Source: Saccharospirillum alexandrii | Lineage (GTDB): Bacteria; Pseudomonadota; Gammaproteobacteria; Pseudomonadales; Natronospirillaceae | Assembly: GCF_004000275.1 (NCBI RefSeq) | Contig: NZ_RCIP01000004.1 | Coordinates: forward strand, 252,700 to 316,699 | Length of the DNA: 64,000 nucleotides | Direction of reading: 5' to 3' | Part shown: positions 23,484 to 32,593 of the stretch, one piece after another | How positions within the stretch are numbered: position 1 is the first letter of the stretch | How the letters are laid out: each line of letters opens with the position of its first letter | Translations under genes and position numbers: made by a program | Notes under the pieces: generated by a model | The model's database searches: none | Told to the model about the DNA's origin: nothing | Seen by the model: the letters and a program-made list of their open reading frames with translations, nothing else

Positions 23484-24126
23484 GTGAAGGCCCTACCCAG
23501 CTTCGCCACTCCTTACGAATGGCGCCAAACAGTCGCCGAAATGGGCCGGCGGCTTCATGGGCCTGCTCAGCTAACCGGGCTTCTACCCGGCGCCGAAAGC
23601 CCCGGTACCAGCGCCAGAAAAAGAAACCTACTATCGTCAGGCCAGTAAAGAAAACAATGCGAACCCAGTTGATGGGCCGGTACCCTGGTTCCACCATTTT
23701 CATGTCGACCAGATTGGGAAACAGCGACAGCAACTGGATGCGCCAGCCGTAGTAAGTCACCTGTACAAAGGGCTTGTCACCGGAAGACAATATGCTTTGC
23801 GTTCTGGCCGTCATATCGGCGCTGTCGAACTTGAAATAGGGAGGCCAGTGCCAGCCCGTATCTTCATTGCGGTATACCCGAACCTTGTCTTCCGCCGTAA
23901 TGGCGTTGATAAAGCGAATATCCCGGGTGTAGGTGGGGGCCACTCGTTCTACGTTGGCTCCTTCATGATCCAGGTAGCGCCCCTTGCGGGTGTCCATCCG
24001 TTTGACGTCGGTGCCGGTGAGCTGCACGACGGCTTCACTGGGCAGGTAGTAATCGAGAAAAGCCGCCAGGCCGATAACCACCAGCGTGCAAAAAATCCAT
24101 TTGATGCTTGTCAGAAAGACCTTCAT
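23476..24126 (-). CDS. DUF1523-family membrane protein (operon gene 5)
   Basis: A 216-residue inner-membrane protein resembling DUF1523. A helix at residues 9-27 (KWIFCTLVVIGLAAFLDYYL), a periplasmic domain of about 120 residues (VQLTGTDVKRMDTRKGRYLD...), and a second helix (WVRIVFFTGLTIVGFFFWRW, about 152-171) followed by a basic cytoplasmic tail. ATG 24126 has GGAG eight bases upstream; a longer frame to 24222 has no signal. The gap from the previous gene is four bases and the next gene overlaps by eight. Confidence 0.75.
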   Translation of the reverse strand: MKVFLTSIKWIFCTLVVIGLAAFLDYYLPSEAVVQLTGTDVKRMDTRKGRYLDHEGANVERVAPTYTRDIRFINAITAEDKVRVYRNEDTGWHWPPYFKFDSADMTARTQSILSSGDKPFVQVTYYGWRIQLLSLFPNLVDMKMVEPGYRPINWVRIVFFTGLTIVGFFFWRWYRGFRRRVEARLAEQAHEAAGPFRRLFGAIRKEWRSWVGPSHD

Positions 24127-24130
24127 TGAA

Positions 24131-25408
24131 TCATCTCCAGGGGCCGCTGTCGGGTCGTTGATCACCATATCGGGTGATGTATCGGCCTGCGTAGCTCTGC
24201 TTGGCCGGTGGCCAGTGCTCAAATTGTTGCCAGAATACAGCGCGGTTCCACCGGTACAGGTAGCGAAAGTGTTCGGCGCGGTAGTTGGCCAGCAAGTGGT
24301 GAATCAGAGGGGCCATGTCACCCCCTTTGGGTTCGACCAGATAGAAGAACGCGTCACCCGTTGCCAGTGAATCCAGATCGCTGCTGCCCTGTTCGAAATG
24401 CCGAATTGCTGACAGCAGGGTTTTGGCGATGTCTGGCAAGGTATCCCAGTACCGATGAATCAACTGAGTCTGGTCGCTAGCGGTCAGGGCGGAAAAGTCT
24501 CCATCCTGGTGGTCGCTGGCGTACTGGTCGAGCAGGAAGCCGCGCAGTATTTCCTGCAGTGATTCGAGGTTCGATATTGTTTGTACCAGCCGGCGATCGG
24601 TCAGGTACCGGTAGACCTGCTCGCTGTCCTGAATGCGGTGATGCTGAATCTGAGGGTTACCTCTGCCAAGGGGCTCCACCTGGGGGTCGACCGACAGAAT
24701 CACAATTCGCCGGCCATGGTCGAACCGGTACAAGCCACCGAGATGACGCGTAAAATAGTGGCGGATCTGATAGGTCTCATCGATGGGTGCCACCGGGTGG
24801 CGGCGGATATCACCTGTTTTTTCAGCCAACTGTATAAGGTTGTTCAGGCGTGCGTCATCGAGCCAATGTTCAGGCTGTTGCATCAGTCCGTCGATGGTCT
24901 CATGTAGGCGACCCGCAGCGTCAAGCAAGCCATCGGGTGTCTTTAATGAGATGGACACCGTTCTCATGTCGAGCAGTTCGTCTACCGATTCCAGCCGATA
25001 AATGGAGTTCTGAATTTCTCCATAAACGGAGTCTCTTGCCATAAGGGTGAACAGTTGGCTGCGGTTCACCTCCATAAAGCTTTTCAGGACATCCGCCGTC
25101 CAGGAAAACATGGGGTCGTGCAGCGTTAAATTCTGTTGTTCGGGTATCAGCAGAATAAAACGCCGGTTAATGCCATGAGGGTTCAGGTAGTAAGGGTCCT
25201 GAAGTTCGTCTGCGATTTCAGGGGAGAACCCGGTCATGTCGATGTGAAAGCGCCTCAGCTCGGTTCTGCACCCGCACAGTTGCTCCATCGCCCGGTTGTA
25301 CCGTTCCTTTAGGGTGTCGCTGCTGACCAGAAACCATTCGTTCTTGCAGAATGTCCAGTTGAACACAGGCTCGGACGGGAGTGGCTTTTGGGTGTCCATC
25401 GGCTGCAT
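24131..25408 (-). CDS. DUF6638-like protein (operon gene 4)
   Basis: A 425-residue soluble protein that I place, with moderate certainty, in DUF6638. Features seen: Cys47/Cys49 in EQLCGCRTELRRFHIDMTGF, a segment DEETYQIRHYFTRHLGGLYR-like near 215, and a Trp/Tyr-rich C-terminus (FRYLYRWNRAVFWQQFEHW). No catalytic motif is evident. Its ATG directly follows the TAA of the ATPase gene (TAAATG), so the two are translationally coupled and probably made in matched amounts. Confidence 0.65.
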   Translation of the reverse strand: MQPMDTQKPLPSEPVFNWTFCKNEWFLVSSDTLKERYNRAMEQLCGCRTELRRFHIDMTGFSPEIADELQDPYYLNPHGINRRFILLIPEQQNLTLHDPMFSWTADVLKSFMEVNRSQLFTLMARDSVYGEIQNSIYRLESVDELLDMRTVSISLKTPDGLLDAAGRLHETIDGLMQQPEHWLDDARLNNLIQLAEKTGDIRRHPVAPIDETYQIRHYFTRHLGGLYRFDHGRRIVILSVDPQVEPLGRGNPQIQHHRIQDSEQVYRYLTDRRLVQTISNLESLQEILRGFLLDQYASDHQDGDFSALTASDQTQLIHRYWDTLPDIAKTLLSAIRHFEQGSSDLDSLATGDAFFYLVEPKGGDMAPLIHHLLANYRAEHFRYLYRWNRAVFWQQFEHWPPAKQSYAGRYITRYGDQRPDSGPWR

Positions 25409-27346
25409 TTACTCGCCCTGCCGCAACCGGCGTTCCGCTTCCAACTGCCATTTGATCTGGCGCACACGCTCGGTGATCTCGGCTTCATCGGACGCACCGG
25501 CATAGCGGAACTCGCTGTCGGCATAGCGGTTGATTTCCTGAATCACCATCTCGGGGGTTATCGGCGTCATCAGTTCGCTGAGCATGGATAATTTAGTGTC
25601 GTAGTCGCGATGTAAGAACTGATCCGGGTGTTCCATCCAGTCGTCCGGCAGTTCGAAATCCATGGCTCTCAATTTTACCGCATCGGTAATATTCTTGATG
25701 GCCCGCCCGGTAAACCGTTCGTCGACTTCCTGAATCGCTTTTAGGTAGCCACCCAGAGACGCGATAGTCACGTGGCTGGCCGGGCCAGTAAGCATTCGAT
25801 CGAAGACATCGGCCAGCGCGGGTGCGGTCGGGCGGTTGTGCGCTTCGAACGAGCGCTGTACGGCGCCTTGTATCGCCTGATTCGCGTACAGCTCATGATC
25901 ACCCAGCGGAATATCATGGTTCTTGCCCAGCAGCAGATTCAGAATGTCGATGTAATCTTCGCGCGATTGGGGCCCGTCGATCAGGAAGCGGGCACCGGCC
26001 CGCTGGCGCAGCGCATCATCGACCTGTTCCGGGTAGTTGGAGAACATGCCAAAGGTGCAGTTACCGCGAACCACGGTGCTGGCACCGGCGAAGCTTTCCA
26101 TCAGTACGGCGGTGATTTCCTGCTGCCCGGCCGACGACTGGCGGTCACCCCGCTTACCGGCCACCTGATCAATATCGTCGATGGTGCCGAAGCCAATGAT
26201 GTTGGGGTCGGTGACGTTGCGGATAAACTGTTTCGCGTTCTGGCCGGATTTACCCTGAAAGCTGTCCACATTGTCGGTCGATAAGTTTTCATAGCGAAAG
26301 GTGTAGCCCGCAACCTCGCAATAGTCGTTCAACAGACCGGCGAGCATCTGAATCAGCGTCGTTTTGCCCGTGCCAGGCTTGCCGTCGCCCATAAAAGTAA
26401 AGATGAAGCCGCCTAAATCAACAAAGGGGTTCTTCTTTTGGGTGAAATCGTAGGCCATCAGCATCTTAGCCAGCTTCAGTGCCTGGTACTTGGCAATGTG
26501 GTTGCCGATAACCTCTTCCGGTTTCTTGAAACTCATGACCAACTGGGTGGCGCGGCCGCGCTGGGAGACTTCGAAACCATCGACGGTGAAGGTATCGGCC
26601 TCAACCCGGTAGGTTGCGGATAGAAAGGGCTCCAGTCCTGGCATGCCGTGACGACGAATGTGCAGCGCATCGATCAGGCGGGTTGCGTAGTCGCGTACCA
26701 CCTTTACCAGGGCTTCATCGCTGTCTGCATGGTCATCAATAAAGCGGTCGAGTTCCCATAAGGCGCCATTCAGGGCATCGATGGGGTTGTCCAGTACGAT
26801 CTCTTCCGGGTCGGGAAGCGTGATCGACAGGTTATCGGCCTCGGTCAGGTAGTCGCTGAGTACGTACTGCAGGTAGCTGGCAAAGGTGAACAGCCCGACC
26901 AAGCCGGAAGCGTTAAGCAGTTCGCCAAACTCCTTTCGTTGCAGATCGCCCAGGTGGCCCTGAGTGTTTTCCCGTTTAAGGCTGTTCAGCGGGGTCTGGT
27001 CCCCGAAGGTATCGATCAGGGTATTGGCAACCGCCAGGCCGCGACGCAGCACCCGAATAATATGGCTTTGCACTTCAGTGGGTAAGGGGTCGTCCGGAGT
27101 GACGCTGGCAATGGTGTTGGCCAATCCGGCCTGAGAAGACGCCGCCGATTGCGTAACGGGTGACATGCCCGGAATGGTGTTGCGAAAGCGCCGCCGAGAG
27201 AAGCCACCACGGCTGGTCTGGGGTTCGTCGTCTGCCGACGCAAACTGCGGCCGATGGCTGAGGGCGCTCAGCGTATGAAACGCCGCTTCATAGTGACCAC
27301 GAATATCTTCTTCCTTCAATTGCATGGCTTGTTGGGGTTGCGTCAT
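25409..27346 (-). CDS. AAA+ ATPase (operon gene 3)
   Basis: A 645-residue ATPase. Residues 1-280 are a helical N-terminal region with no known domain. The AAA+ module follows: Walker A GDGKPGTGKTT (320-330), Walker B IIGFGTIDDID (384-393), sensor 1 around Asn437 (FGMFSNYPEQ) and arginine-rich box DDALRQRAGARF (443-454) as the likely Arg finger; a lid and helical C-terminus complete it. This is the architecture of a remodelling ATPase, not of a transporter. Genes encoding a coiled-coil protein, two unknowns and a membrane protein flank it with almost no gaps, so they are likely partners or substrates. Confidence 0.85.
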   Translation of the reverse strand: MTQPQQAMQLKEEDIRGHYEAAFHTLSALSHRPQFASADDEPQTSRGGFSRRRFRNTIPGMSPVTQSAASSQAGLANTIASVTPDDPLPTEVQSHIIRVLRRGLAVANTLIDTFGDQTPLNSLKRENTQGHLGDLQRKEFGELLNASGLVGLFTFASYLQYVLSDYLTEADNLSITLPDPEEIVLDNPIDALNGALWELDRFIDDHADSDEALVKVVRDYATRLIDALHIRRHGMPGLEPFLSATYRVEADTFTVDGFEVSQRGRATQLVMSFKKPEEVIGNHIAKYQALKLAKMLMAYDFTQKKNPFVDLGGFIFTFMGDGKPGTGKTTLIQMLAGLLNDYCEVAGYTFRYENLSTDNVDSFQGKSGQNAKQFIRNVTDPNIIGFGTIDDIDQVAGKRGDRQSSAGQQEITAVLMESFAGASTVVRGNCTFGMFSNYPEQVDDALRQRAGARFLIDGPQSREDYIDILNLLLGKNHDIPLGDHELYANQAIQGAVQRSFEAHNRPTAPALADVFDRMLTGPASHVTIASLGGYLKAIQEVDERFTGRAIKNITDAVKLRAMDFELPDDWMEHPDQFLHRDYDTKLSMLSELMTPITPEMVIQEINRYADSEFRYAGASDEAEITERVRQIKWQLEAERRLRQGE

Positions 27347-27355
27347 CGTTCTTCC

Positions 27356-28465
27356 CTATTGAATTCGGTGCAGCAGTGAGCCTTCCGGTCCCACCACGTA
27401 TTTGGTCATGGCATTCAGGCGTTCGTCGTTCATTGAACGCATGCTTTGGTATGGCCCTATGGGCATGATCATGTAGCGATCGATTGCAGAGGCACCGGCG
27501 GAGACCAGGTCGGGCCGGTAGGCATCGATGTGGTAGGTTTCTCGCCGACCGCTGCGAAACAGTCCGCGCGATACCTGGCGGCTGTCTTTTGAAACCAGAG
27601 TTTCCACCGTCCATTCAAATACCCAGTCCTGACCCGGGCGGCCCGCTTGCTCGGCCAGAACCTGGTGGATGGCATCGGAATGGCTGGTGAATTCGTGCAG
27701 GTACAGGGGGCCTGCATGAATACGCCGAAGCGTGAGGGGGTGGATATCGGGAAAGTCTTCGTCCAGACCGTGCGCAATGGTCAGCAAGGTCAGGGACGAC
27801 AAAGACTGGTTCAGCAATGCCTCCCGGTAGGCGTGCCAGCGCTTCTCATCTTCGTGGAGCGGGACAGCGCCGCTTTCCTCGATCAGGCTGAAATAGAGGT
27901 TGGGCAGGTTTCGCTCGGAGTCGAATACCGCCCAGTGCAGCAGATATCGTCTGGGAACCGTTTGGGTTTTCGACACCAGGGTTAATTGCGGCGTATTGCG
28001 TGGCAGAAAGCAGGGCTTCAGTGTGAGCGCCTCGCGGTACAACCGCTGAGACAGCCGGAACTGCAGCTCGCGCGGTAGTGAACGCTGATTCAGGCAATGA
28101 TCCAGAATCTTTTCTTCCAGTTCCGCAACGGTATCGCTGTTTGCCAGGCTTGCCTGGGCTACGTCAAAGTCGCCCGCCAATTCCAGCCATTGCTGGCTGA
28201 CGGGCAAGCCATTGTACACACTGAATTCCGAGGGCCAGTAATGCTCGGGTACGCGCCCTGTCATCGCATTGCGCAACCTGAAGCATTCCAGACTATGGGC
28301 CAACTGACGCAGATACGACTGTACGATGCCAGTGGCATTGTGAGCCCCCGGTGCACCGGGAGCCTCAGTGGCCATCAGTTCGATCAGGGCCTGGGTAACA
28401 GCACCCACCGTGGCGAAATAGTGCCGGGCCAGGCGGGGTTCAAACCCCTGTGCACTCGCTTGCAT
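27356..28465 (-). CDS. Hypothetical protein (operon gene 2)
   Basis: A 369-residue soluble protein I do not recognise. The N-terminal 150 residues are helical (HYFATVGAVTQALIELMATE, SYLRQLAHSLECFRLRN); the C-terminal half is mixed and ends DRYMIMPIGPYQSMRSMNDE. No signal peptide, membrane helix or catalytic motif is visible. AAGGGA lies eight bases before the ATG. It sits nine bases before the AAA+ gene and 21 bases after the coiled-coil gene. Confidence 0.7.
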   Translation of the reverse strand: MQASAQGFEPRLARHYFATVGAVTQALIELMATEAPGAPGAHNATGIVQSYLRQLAHSLECFRLRNAMTGRVPEHYWPSEFSVYNGLPVSQQWLELAGDFDVAQASLANSDTVAELEEKILDHCLNQRSLPRELQFRLSQRLYREALTLKPCFLPRNTPQLTLVSKTQTVPRRYLLHWAVFDSERNLPNLYFSLIEESGAVPLHEDEKRWHAYREALLNQSLSSLTLLTIAHGLDEDFPDIHPLTLRRIHAGPLYLHEFTSHSDAIHQVLAEQAGRPGQDWVFEWTVETLVSKDSRQVSRGLFRSGRRETYHIDAYRPDLVSAGASAIDRYMIMPIGPYQSMRSMNDERLNAMTKYVVGPEGSLLHRIQ

Positions 28466-28486
28466 GAATCAATCCCTTGCAATGGA

Positions 28487-29569
28487 TCAGTCTGCGCTGG
28501 CCGTGTAGTTGGCACGATCGTGCCGTTCCATAACCGCTGCAAACCGACGCGCAAAGCGCTCGTCCGCTTTTGCTTTCTGTTCCTGCACCATCTGACTAAA
28601 GGCCATGTTGCCTTCGTGGGCTTCGAGCATTTCAGCAATGCGCTGGTTGGTGGCAGCTCCAATATGAGCCATGGTGGTTTGTGCCTCGTTATCGACGGCC
28701 GAGCCGATATCGTTGATGCGGTGGGCCACATCCTGTTGCTGGGCTGTTTTAAGGGATTTGTTCAGCGCATCGTAGAGCAATACGCGCTGCTCGGTATCCG
28801 TTTGCAGCTTGTCGACCAGTACCATTTGTGTGGCCACCTGGTTCTGCAGGGAATCGACAAAGGTCTGGCCCATCTTGATGTACTTTTCCAGGGTTTGGCT
28901 CAGCGCCAGTTTCACCTGTTCTTGTTGCACCAGTTCGTTGTGGGTCTCGTTGATGTTCTGTAACTCGCTTTCCAGCTCCGTTCGCTTGGCGGCATCGGCT
29001 TCCATGGAAATCTTGTTTTCCAGACGGATGATTTCCGGGTCCATCTGTTGCAGCTGGTTCCTGATCTGTTCCAGCTCGGAAACCACATCGCCCCGTTGCG
29101 CCAGAACCACGCTCAGGTTGTCGGAGACTTTCACCTGCTGGGTTTCCAGCTCTTTCAATTGTTCCTGCAGCAAACCGATAATGACGTTGGATTTGCCAAT
29201 CAGGTCTGCCAGCTTGCTGTCGATGTTGGTATTGCGAATACGACTGGCACGCATGGATTCAGACTTGTGGGAAGACAGAAAGCCAATCAGCTTTTCGCCC
29301 ATGGTTTTTGAACGCATGGTATCGAACTGTTTACCAAAGCCGGCGGTGACTTCATCCAGTTCGACAATAAGCTCGGCGATATTGCCGTTCATGGCTTCCT
29401 GTTGCAGCTGAACATCTTCCAGCTCCGCATTTTCGATATCAAGGCCTACCCCCAGTTCACCGACTTTACTCTCACCCGATTGCAGCACAGAGGTGACTTT
29501 TTTCTGCCGTTGGCGGTTTTGTTCGATCTGAGACTTGACCGTCTCCATGGCACTATCGATATTACTCAT
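28487..29569 (-). CDS. Coiled-coil protein (operon gene 1, TelA-like in outline)
   Basis: A 360-residue soluble protein, almost entirely alpha-helical with long coiled coils (for example ELVVELDEVTAGFG-like and LLQEQLKELETQQVKVSDNL, RLENKISMEADAAKRTELES). In general outline it resembles TelA/KlaA-type toxic-anion-resistance proteins, but I see no diagnostic motif, so this is only an analogy. The start has AAGGAG six bases upstream. It is the first gene of the six-gene operon, with a 375-bp leader region behind it that contains an 8-bp inverted repeat. Confidence 0.7.
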   Translation of the reverse strand: MSNIDSAMETVKSQIEQNRQRQKKVTSVLQSGESKVGELGVGLDIENAELEDVQLQQEAMNGNIAELIVELDEVTAGFGKQFDTMRSKTMGEKLIGFLSSHKSESMRASRIRNTNIDSKLADLIGKSNVIIGLLQEQLKELETQQVKVSDNLSVVLAQRGDVVSELEQIRNQLQQMDPEIIRLENKISMEADAAKRTELESELQNINETHNELVQQEQVKLALSQTLEKYIKMGQTFVDSLQNQVATQMVLVDKLQTDTEQRVLLYDALNKSLKTAQQQDVAHRINDIGSAVDNEAQTTMAHIGAATNQRIAEMLEAHEGNMAFSQMVQEQKAKADERFARRFAAVMERHDRANYTASAD

Positions 29570-29944
29570 AGCGTTCTCCTTTTTGAGTCCGTTTCGCAGG
29601 GGTTAGGCAAGGGAAAGCGAGGCGTTGGCCAGCCTTCTAAAAGCGCAATTAGGGTGTGGTGTAAACGAGGTGTGTCGATACAGCTGATATCCTTATTCGC
29701 TGGGAACGTGGTCGACTGTTCCCAGACAGAGTTCCGGCAGATTGTCCAATCCATGAACGCAAGCGTGTGAAAGCCCGACCATCATGTCGGGATAGGGGCA
29801 GAAGATAAGGGAAAAACTCACTTCATGGGAACAGGGAACCGATGCCAATGCCATGTTTTGTGACGGACTTCTCCTTTAGTGCTTTCTGACCGCCAGGTAA
29901 GATCAGACACGAGGGGTCATCACGACCCCAGGCGTCCGTTTCTG
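29570..29944. promoter_or_regulatory. Promoter region of the six-gene operon
   Basis: No gene. CTGGGAAC (29700-29707) and GTTCCCAG (29718-29725) are perfect 8-bp inverted repeats 10 bases apart, about 130-155 bp before the first start, a possible operator. CCCGAC/GTCGGG (29774-29791) forms a further hairpin. GGGGTC (29913-29918) and GACCCC (29924-29929) lie just past the stop of the gene at 29945 and may help end its transcript, although no T-run follows. Confidence 0.45.
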
Positions 29945-32578
29945 TCAAGAATTCAGCGCTTCTATGACCCGATCTTTGACGGGGCTGTCCGGATACAACT
30001 CGAGATAGTACTCATAGTAGGGAGCAGCCTCTGAGTCTCTGTCCAACTGCGCCAGGGTGTCGGCGATGTTCAGATACACCGGAATCCGGTCGGCATCCAG
30101 TTCGATGGTTTTCTCCAGCCAGTACAGGGCTTCGTCATATTGTTCGGCGCGATAAAGAATGAACCCGTAGTCGTTGACCAAACCCGGGTTGGTGGGGTTA
30201 TAGGCCAGGGCGGACTTTAATGCGGCAAGGGCGTTCTCGTAGTCTTTGTCCCGATACAGGGCGAGGCCTCTGGCGTGGAATTCATTGGCCTTCAGTTTGC
30301 GCTCGGTCAGTGAAAGTTGACTGACCGCGTCATCGAGCACTTGCTCGGCTCCGCTGGGCTCGGTACTGGTCAGGTCCGCCAGTCGCTGTTTTAGCGTGGT
30401 GTTTTCTTTTTGCAGTTCCAGCAATTGAGCCCGTAAACGCTCCTCTTCGGAGAGCGACGCATCGGAAAGATTAACCGGGGCCAGTTCGAACAAAAATTCA
30501 CCGCCTTCGTTGCCTACCAGGTTGCCAAAAGCCGGTGTCTGGTTGGAATTTTCTGCGACAGCGGGTGAGACGTAAGCACCCAGTTCGGAAGCTGTGATGA
30601 TGTTGTTGTTATCGAGGTCGGCTTCTCCATCCAAACCACGTAATAACGTCCAGGTGAAGATGGAGTGGCCTTCCGGGCCACCATCCGCGACTTCCTGATC
30701 CGCGCCGCCAGCGGTGAGGATCTGCCGGGCCTGGCGCGAGGCGATCTCATCCAGGTAGTTCGAACGCACCTGTCGGCCGCCGCTGCGGGTTAGCGCGATG
30801 CCGCTGTAACAGGAATCCATGATGAAATAGACATGCTTGGCCGGAATCATGTCCGAGAAGTCTTGCAGGTGCGTCATCGAGATAGACCGGCTGTGGTAGC
30901 GGTCCAGTTCGGCGTCGTGAGGAATGATATAGCCCAGATTGCGCCCGGATGGCAGTACTCTGGTCATGCCATGGCCAGCGTAAAACACGAAAACGCGGTC
31001 ATTGGGTTTCACGCGGTTCGGGTCGGAGAGAATGTTGGCCAGATGCTCTGTGATGTTCTCGCGATTGGCCTCTTCGTCGTACAGGGTGAAGACATTGTCT
31101 TCCTTGAATCCGAATGTGTTGACGAGGGTGTGTTCAATGCTCTGGGCATCGTTCACGGCATAGTTGAGCCTGGGCCAGTACTGGTAGTCGTTTACACCGA
31201 TCACCAGTGCCCAGCTTTCCCGGTACAATTGGCTTTCCACCGAGGTGGACTCTGTCTGTTCGCTGGCGGTTGCTACGGGTTCGTCATCAAACGAGCCGCC
31301 ATCGAGTGTTACCACGCTATACCCAGCGTTGTTCAGCTCTTCCAGTAGCAGCGGCAAAGCCTGGACGGTCTGGCGATGGATGTCATGAAACAGCAGGATG
31401 CCACCCTGTTGCTCTTCGAGATCCGCCATCACCCGGTCGACGATCGACTGTGGAATAGGGTCGGCCCAGTCTTTTGAATCCAGATTCCACATGATGGTCT
31501 GCATACCGGCTTCTTGTGAGAGTTGCACCAGCTGTTCATTTTTGGCGCCGTAGGGCGGTCGGAAATACTGAGCATCCCGACCGGAAACCGCATTGAGCAG
31601 GCGATTGGTATTGCCCAGCTCGATGGCTTGTTCGTCTTCGCTGAGGTTGGTCAGAACCGAATGTGAGAAGCTGTGATTGGCCAGCACATGCCCTTCACTG
31701 AGGGCGCGCTGTAACTGATCGGATTTGCCAGTCAAGGTGACGGACTCCCCGTTAATGGCTCCAATATTCTGACCAACGGCGAAAAAGTATCCTTTAACGT
31801 CATGTTCTTTCAGTACGTCCAGAATGGCGCCGGTATTGCGGTGGTGTGGGCCGTCGTCGAAGGTCAGTACCACGGTCTTCTCAGGGATGTCATACCCCCA
31901 TACCAAACTGGACCCCTGGGTGTTCTCGGCTCCACGGACCGCCGGTTCGTTAAGGGCGGGTTGGGTTTGGTTAAACTCTCGGTAGATCTCGTTGCGGTCG
32001 TAGCGGTTGTTCAGAAAATCGAGGTAGTCCTGCCAGGGCTCGAGCTCTAGGCCACGTGTGCCGAGGGCATTGTAGAGTTCACGTATGTCTTCCTCGTAGG
32101 TGTCCTGTATGACCAGCATCTGTTGTTCCAGTTGCCGCAATTGGCTCAGCTCAGTCTGGTTCAGGTAAGGCTGCTCGGTGTGTTGGCTAAGCAGGTTATC
32201 GACGAGATCGATGAAGGTGAGGGCATCGGCCGCACGCACGGCATCGCTGTACAGGTAATCGAACAAGTCTCTGATGTGTTGGGCGCGCTGCGTGGCTGGC
32301 ATCTCACTCAGGTTCGCTTCGATCTCCTCTAGCGCATGCTGTTTCTCGTAATAGAAATTGCGGGCAATAAAGGTATCTCGCTGCCGGGAGACGGCATTGT
32401 CGGATTCGCCGGAGATAAGAAAGAGGATCTTCCGGTTCAGCTCAACGAGTTGGGAGAGGTCCTCAACCCCGTCGGCCTGGGCCGTGGCACCCATGCCAAT
32501 TAAGGTCATCAACAAGCCAGATAACAGTGAAGTAAGCGCCCGTCGAAACGTCAGCCGATGGCTATACGAGTGGGTCAT
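29945..32578 (-). CDS. Exported polysaccharide deacetylase-caspase-TPR fusion protein
   Basis: An 877-residue multidomain protein. A signal peptide (about 1-34) and a helical region (36-200) precede a NodB polysaccharide deacetylase domain with TFDDGPH (239-245), HSFSH (302-306), RPPYG (340-344) and LFHD (396-399), so the metal ligands Asp and two His are present. A caspase/C14-type domain follows (455-690): WALVIGVNDY, YAGHG with His536 and DSCYSG with Cys590, an intact dyad. A coiled coil (712-740) and TPR repeats (764-870) close the protein. The signal peptide places all domains in the periplasm or outside. It is followed upstream by a 3D-domain gene in the same unit (15-bp gap). Confidence 0.88.
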   Translation of the reverse strand: MTHSYSHRLTFRRALTSLLSGLLMTLIGMGATAQADGVEDLSQLVELNRKILFLISGESDNAVSRQRDTFIARNFYYEKQHALEEIEANLSEMPATQRAQHIRDLFDYLYSDAVRAADALTFIDLVDNLLSQHTEQPYLNQTELSQLRQLEQQMLVIQDTYEEDIRELYNALGTRGLELEPWQDYLDFLNNRYDRNEIYREFNQTQPALNEPAVRGAENTQGSSLVWGYDIPEKTVVLTFDDGPHHRNTGAILDVLKEHDVKGYFFAVGQNIGAINGESVTLTGKSDQLQRALSEGHVLANHSFSHSVLTNLSEDEQAIELGNTNRLLNAVSGRDAQYFRPPYGAKNEQLVQLSQEAGMQTIMWNLDSKDWADPIPQSIVDRVMADLEEQQGGILLFHDIHRQTVQALPLLLEELNNAGYSVVTLDGGSFDDEPVATASEQTESTSVESQLYRESWALVIGVNDYQYWPRLNYAVNDAQSIEHTLVNTFGFKEDNVFTLYDEEANRENITEHLANILSDPNRVKPNDRVFVFYAGHGMTRVLPSGRNLGYIIPHDAELDRYHSRSISMTHLQDFSDMIPAKHVYFIMDSCYSGIALTRSGGRQVRSNYLDEIASRQARQILTAGGADQEVADGGPEGHSIFTWTLLRGLDGEADLDNNNIITASELGAYVSPAVAENSNQTPAFGNLVGNEGGEFLFELAPVNLSDASLSEEERLRAQLLELQKENTTLKQRLADLTSTEPSGAEQVLDDAVSQLSLTERKLKANEFHARGLALYRDKDYENALAALKSALAYNPTNPGLVNDYGFILYRAEQYDEALYWLEKTIELDADRIPVYLNIADTLAQLDRDSEAAPYYEYYLELYPDSPVKDRVIEALNS

Positions 32579-32593
32579 GAATAATCCTTTAAG

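Noticed and set aside
27647-28963. Long plus-strand open frames opposite the six-gene operon (up to 288 codons)
   Set aside because: Composition reflects the complement of real genes; no ribosome sites or domains.
28487-29569. Assignment of the coiled-coil protein as tellurite-resistance protein TelA
   Set aside because: Only overall helical character and length agree; no diagnostic motif seen, so named coiled-coil protein.
29600-29660. Sigma-54 promoter for the six-gene operon
   Set aside because: A TGGC...TCGC element on the minus strand keeps GG and GC at the right spacing but too few other consensus bases match.
29945-32578. Caspase as an abortive-infection (anti-phage) effector
   Set aside because: The signal peptide and the linked deacetylase and 3D-domain protein point to the periplasm and wall; no sensor or gasdermin-like gene nearby.
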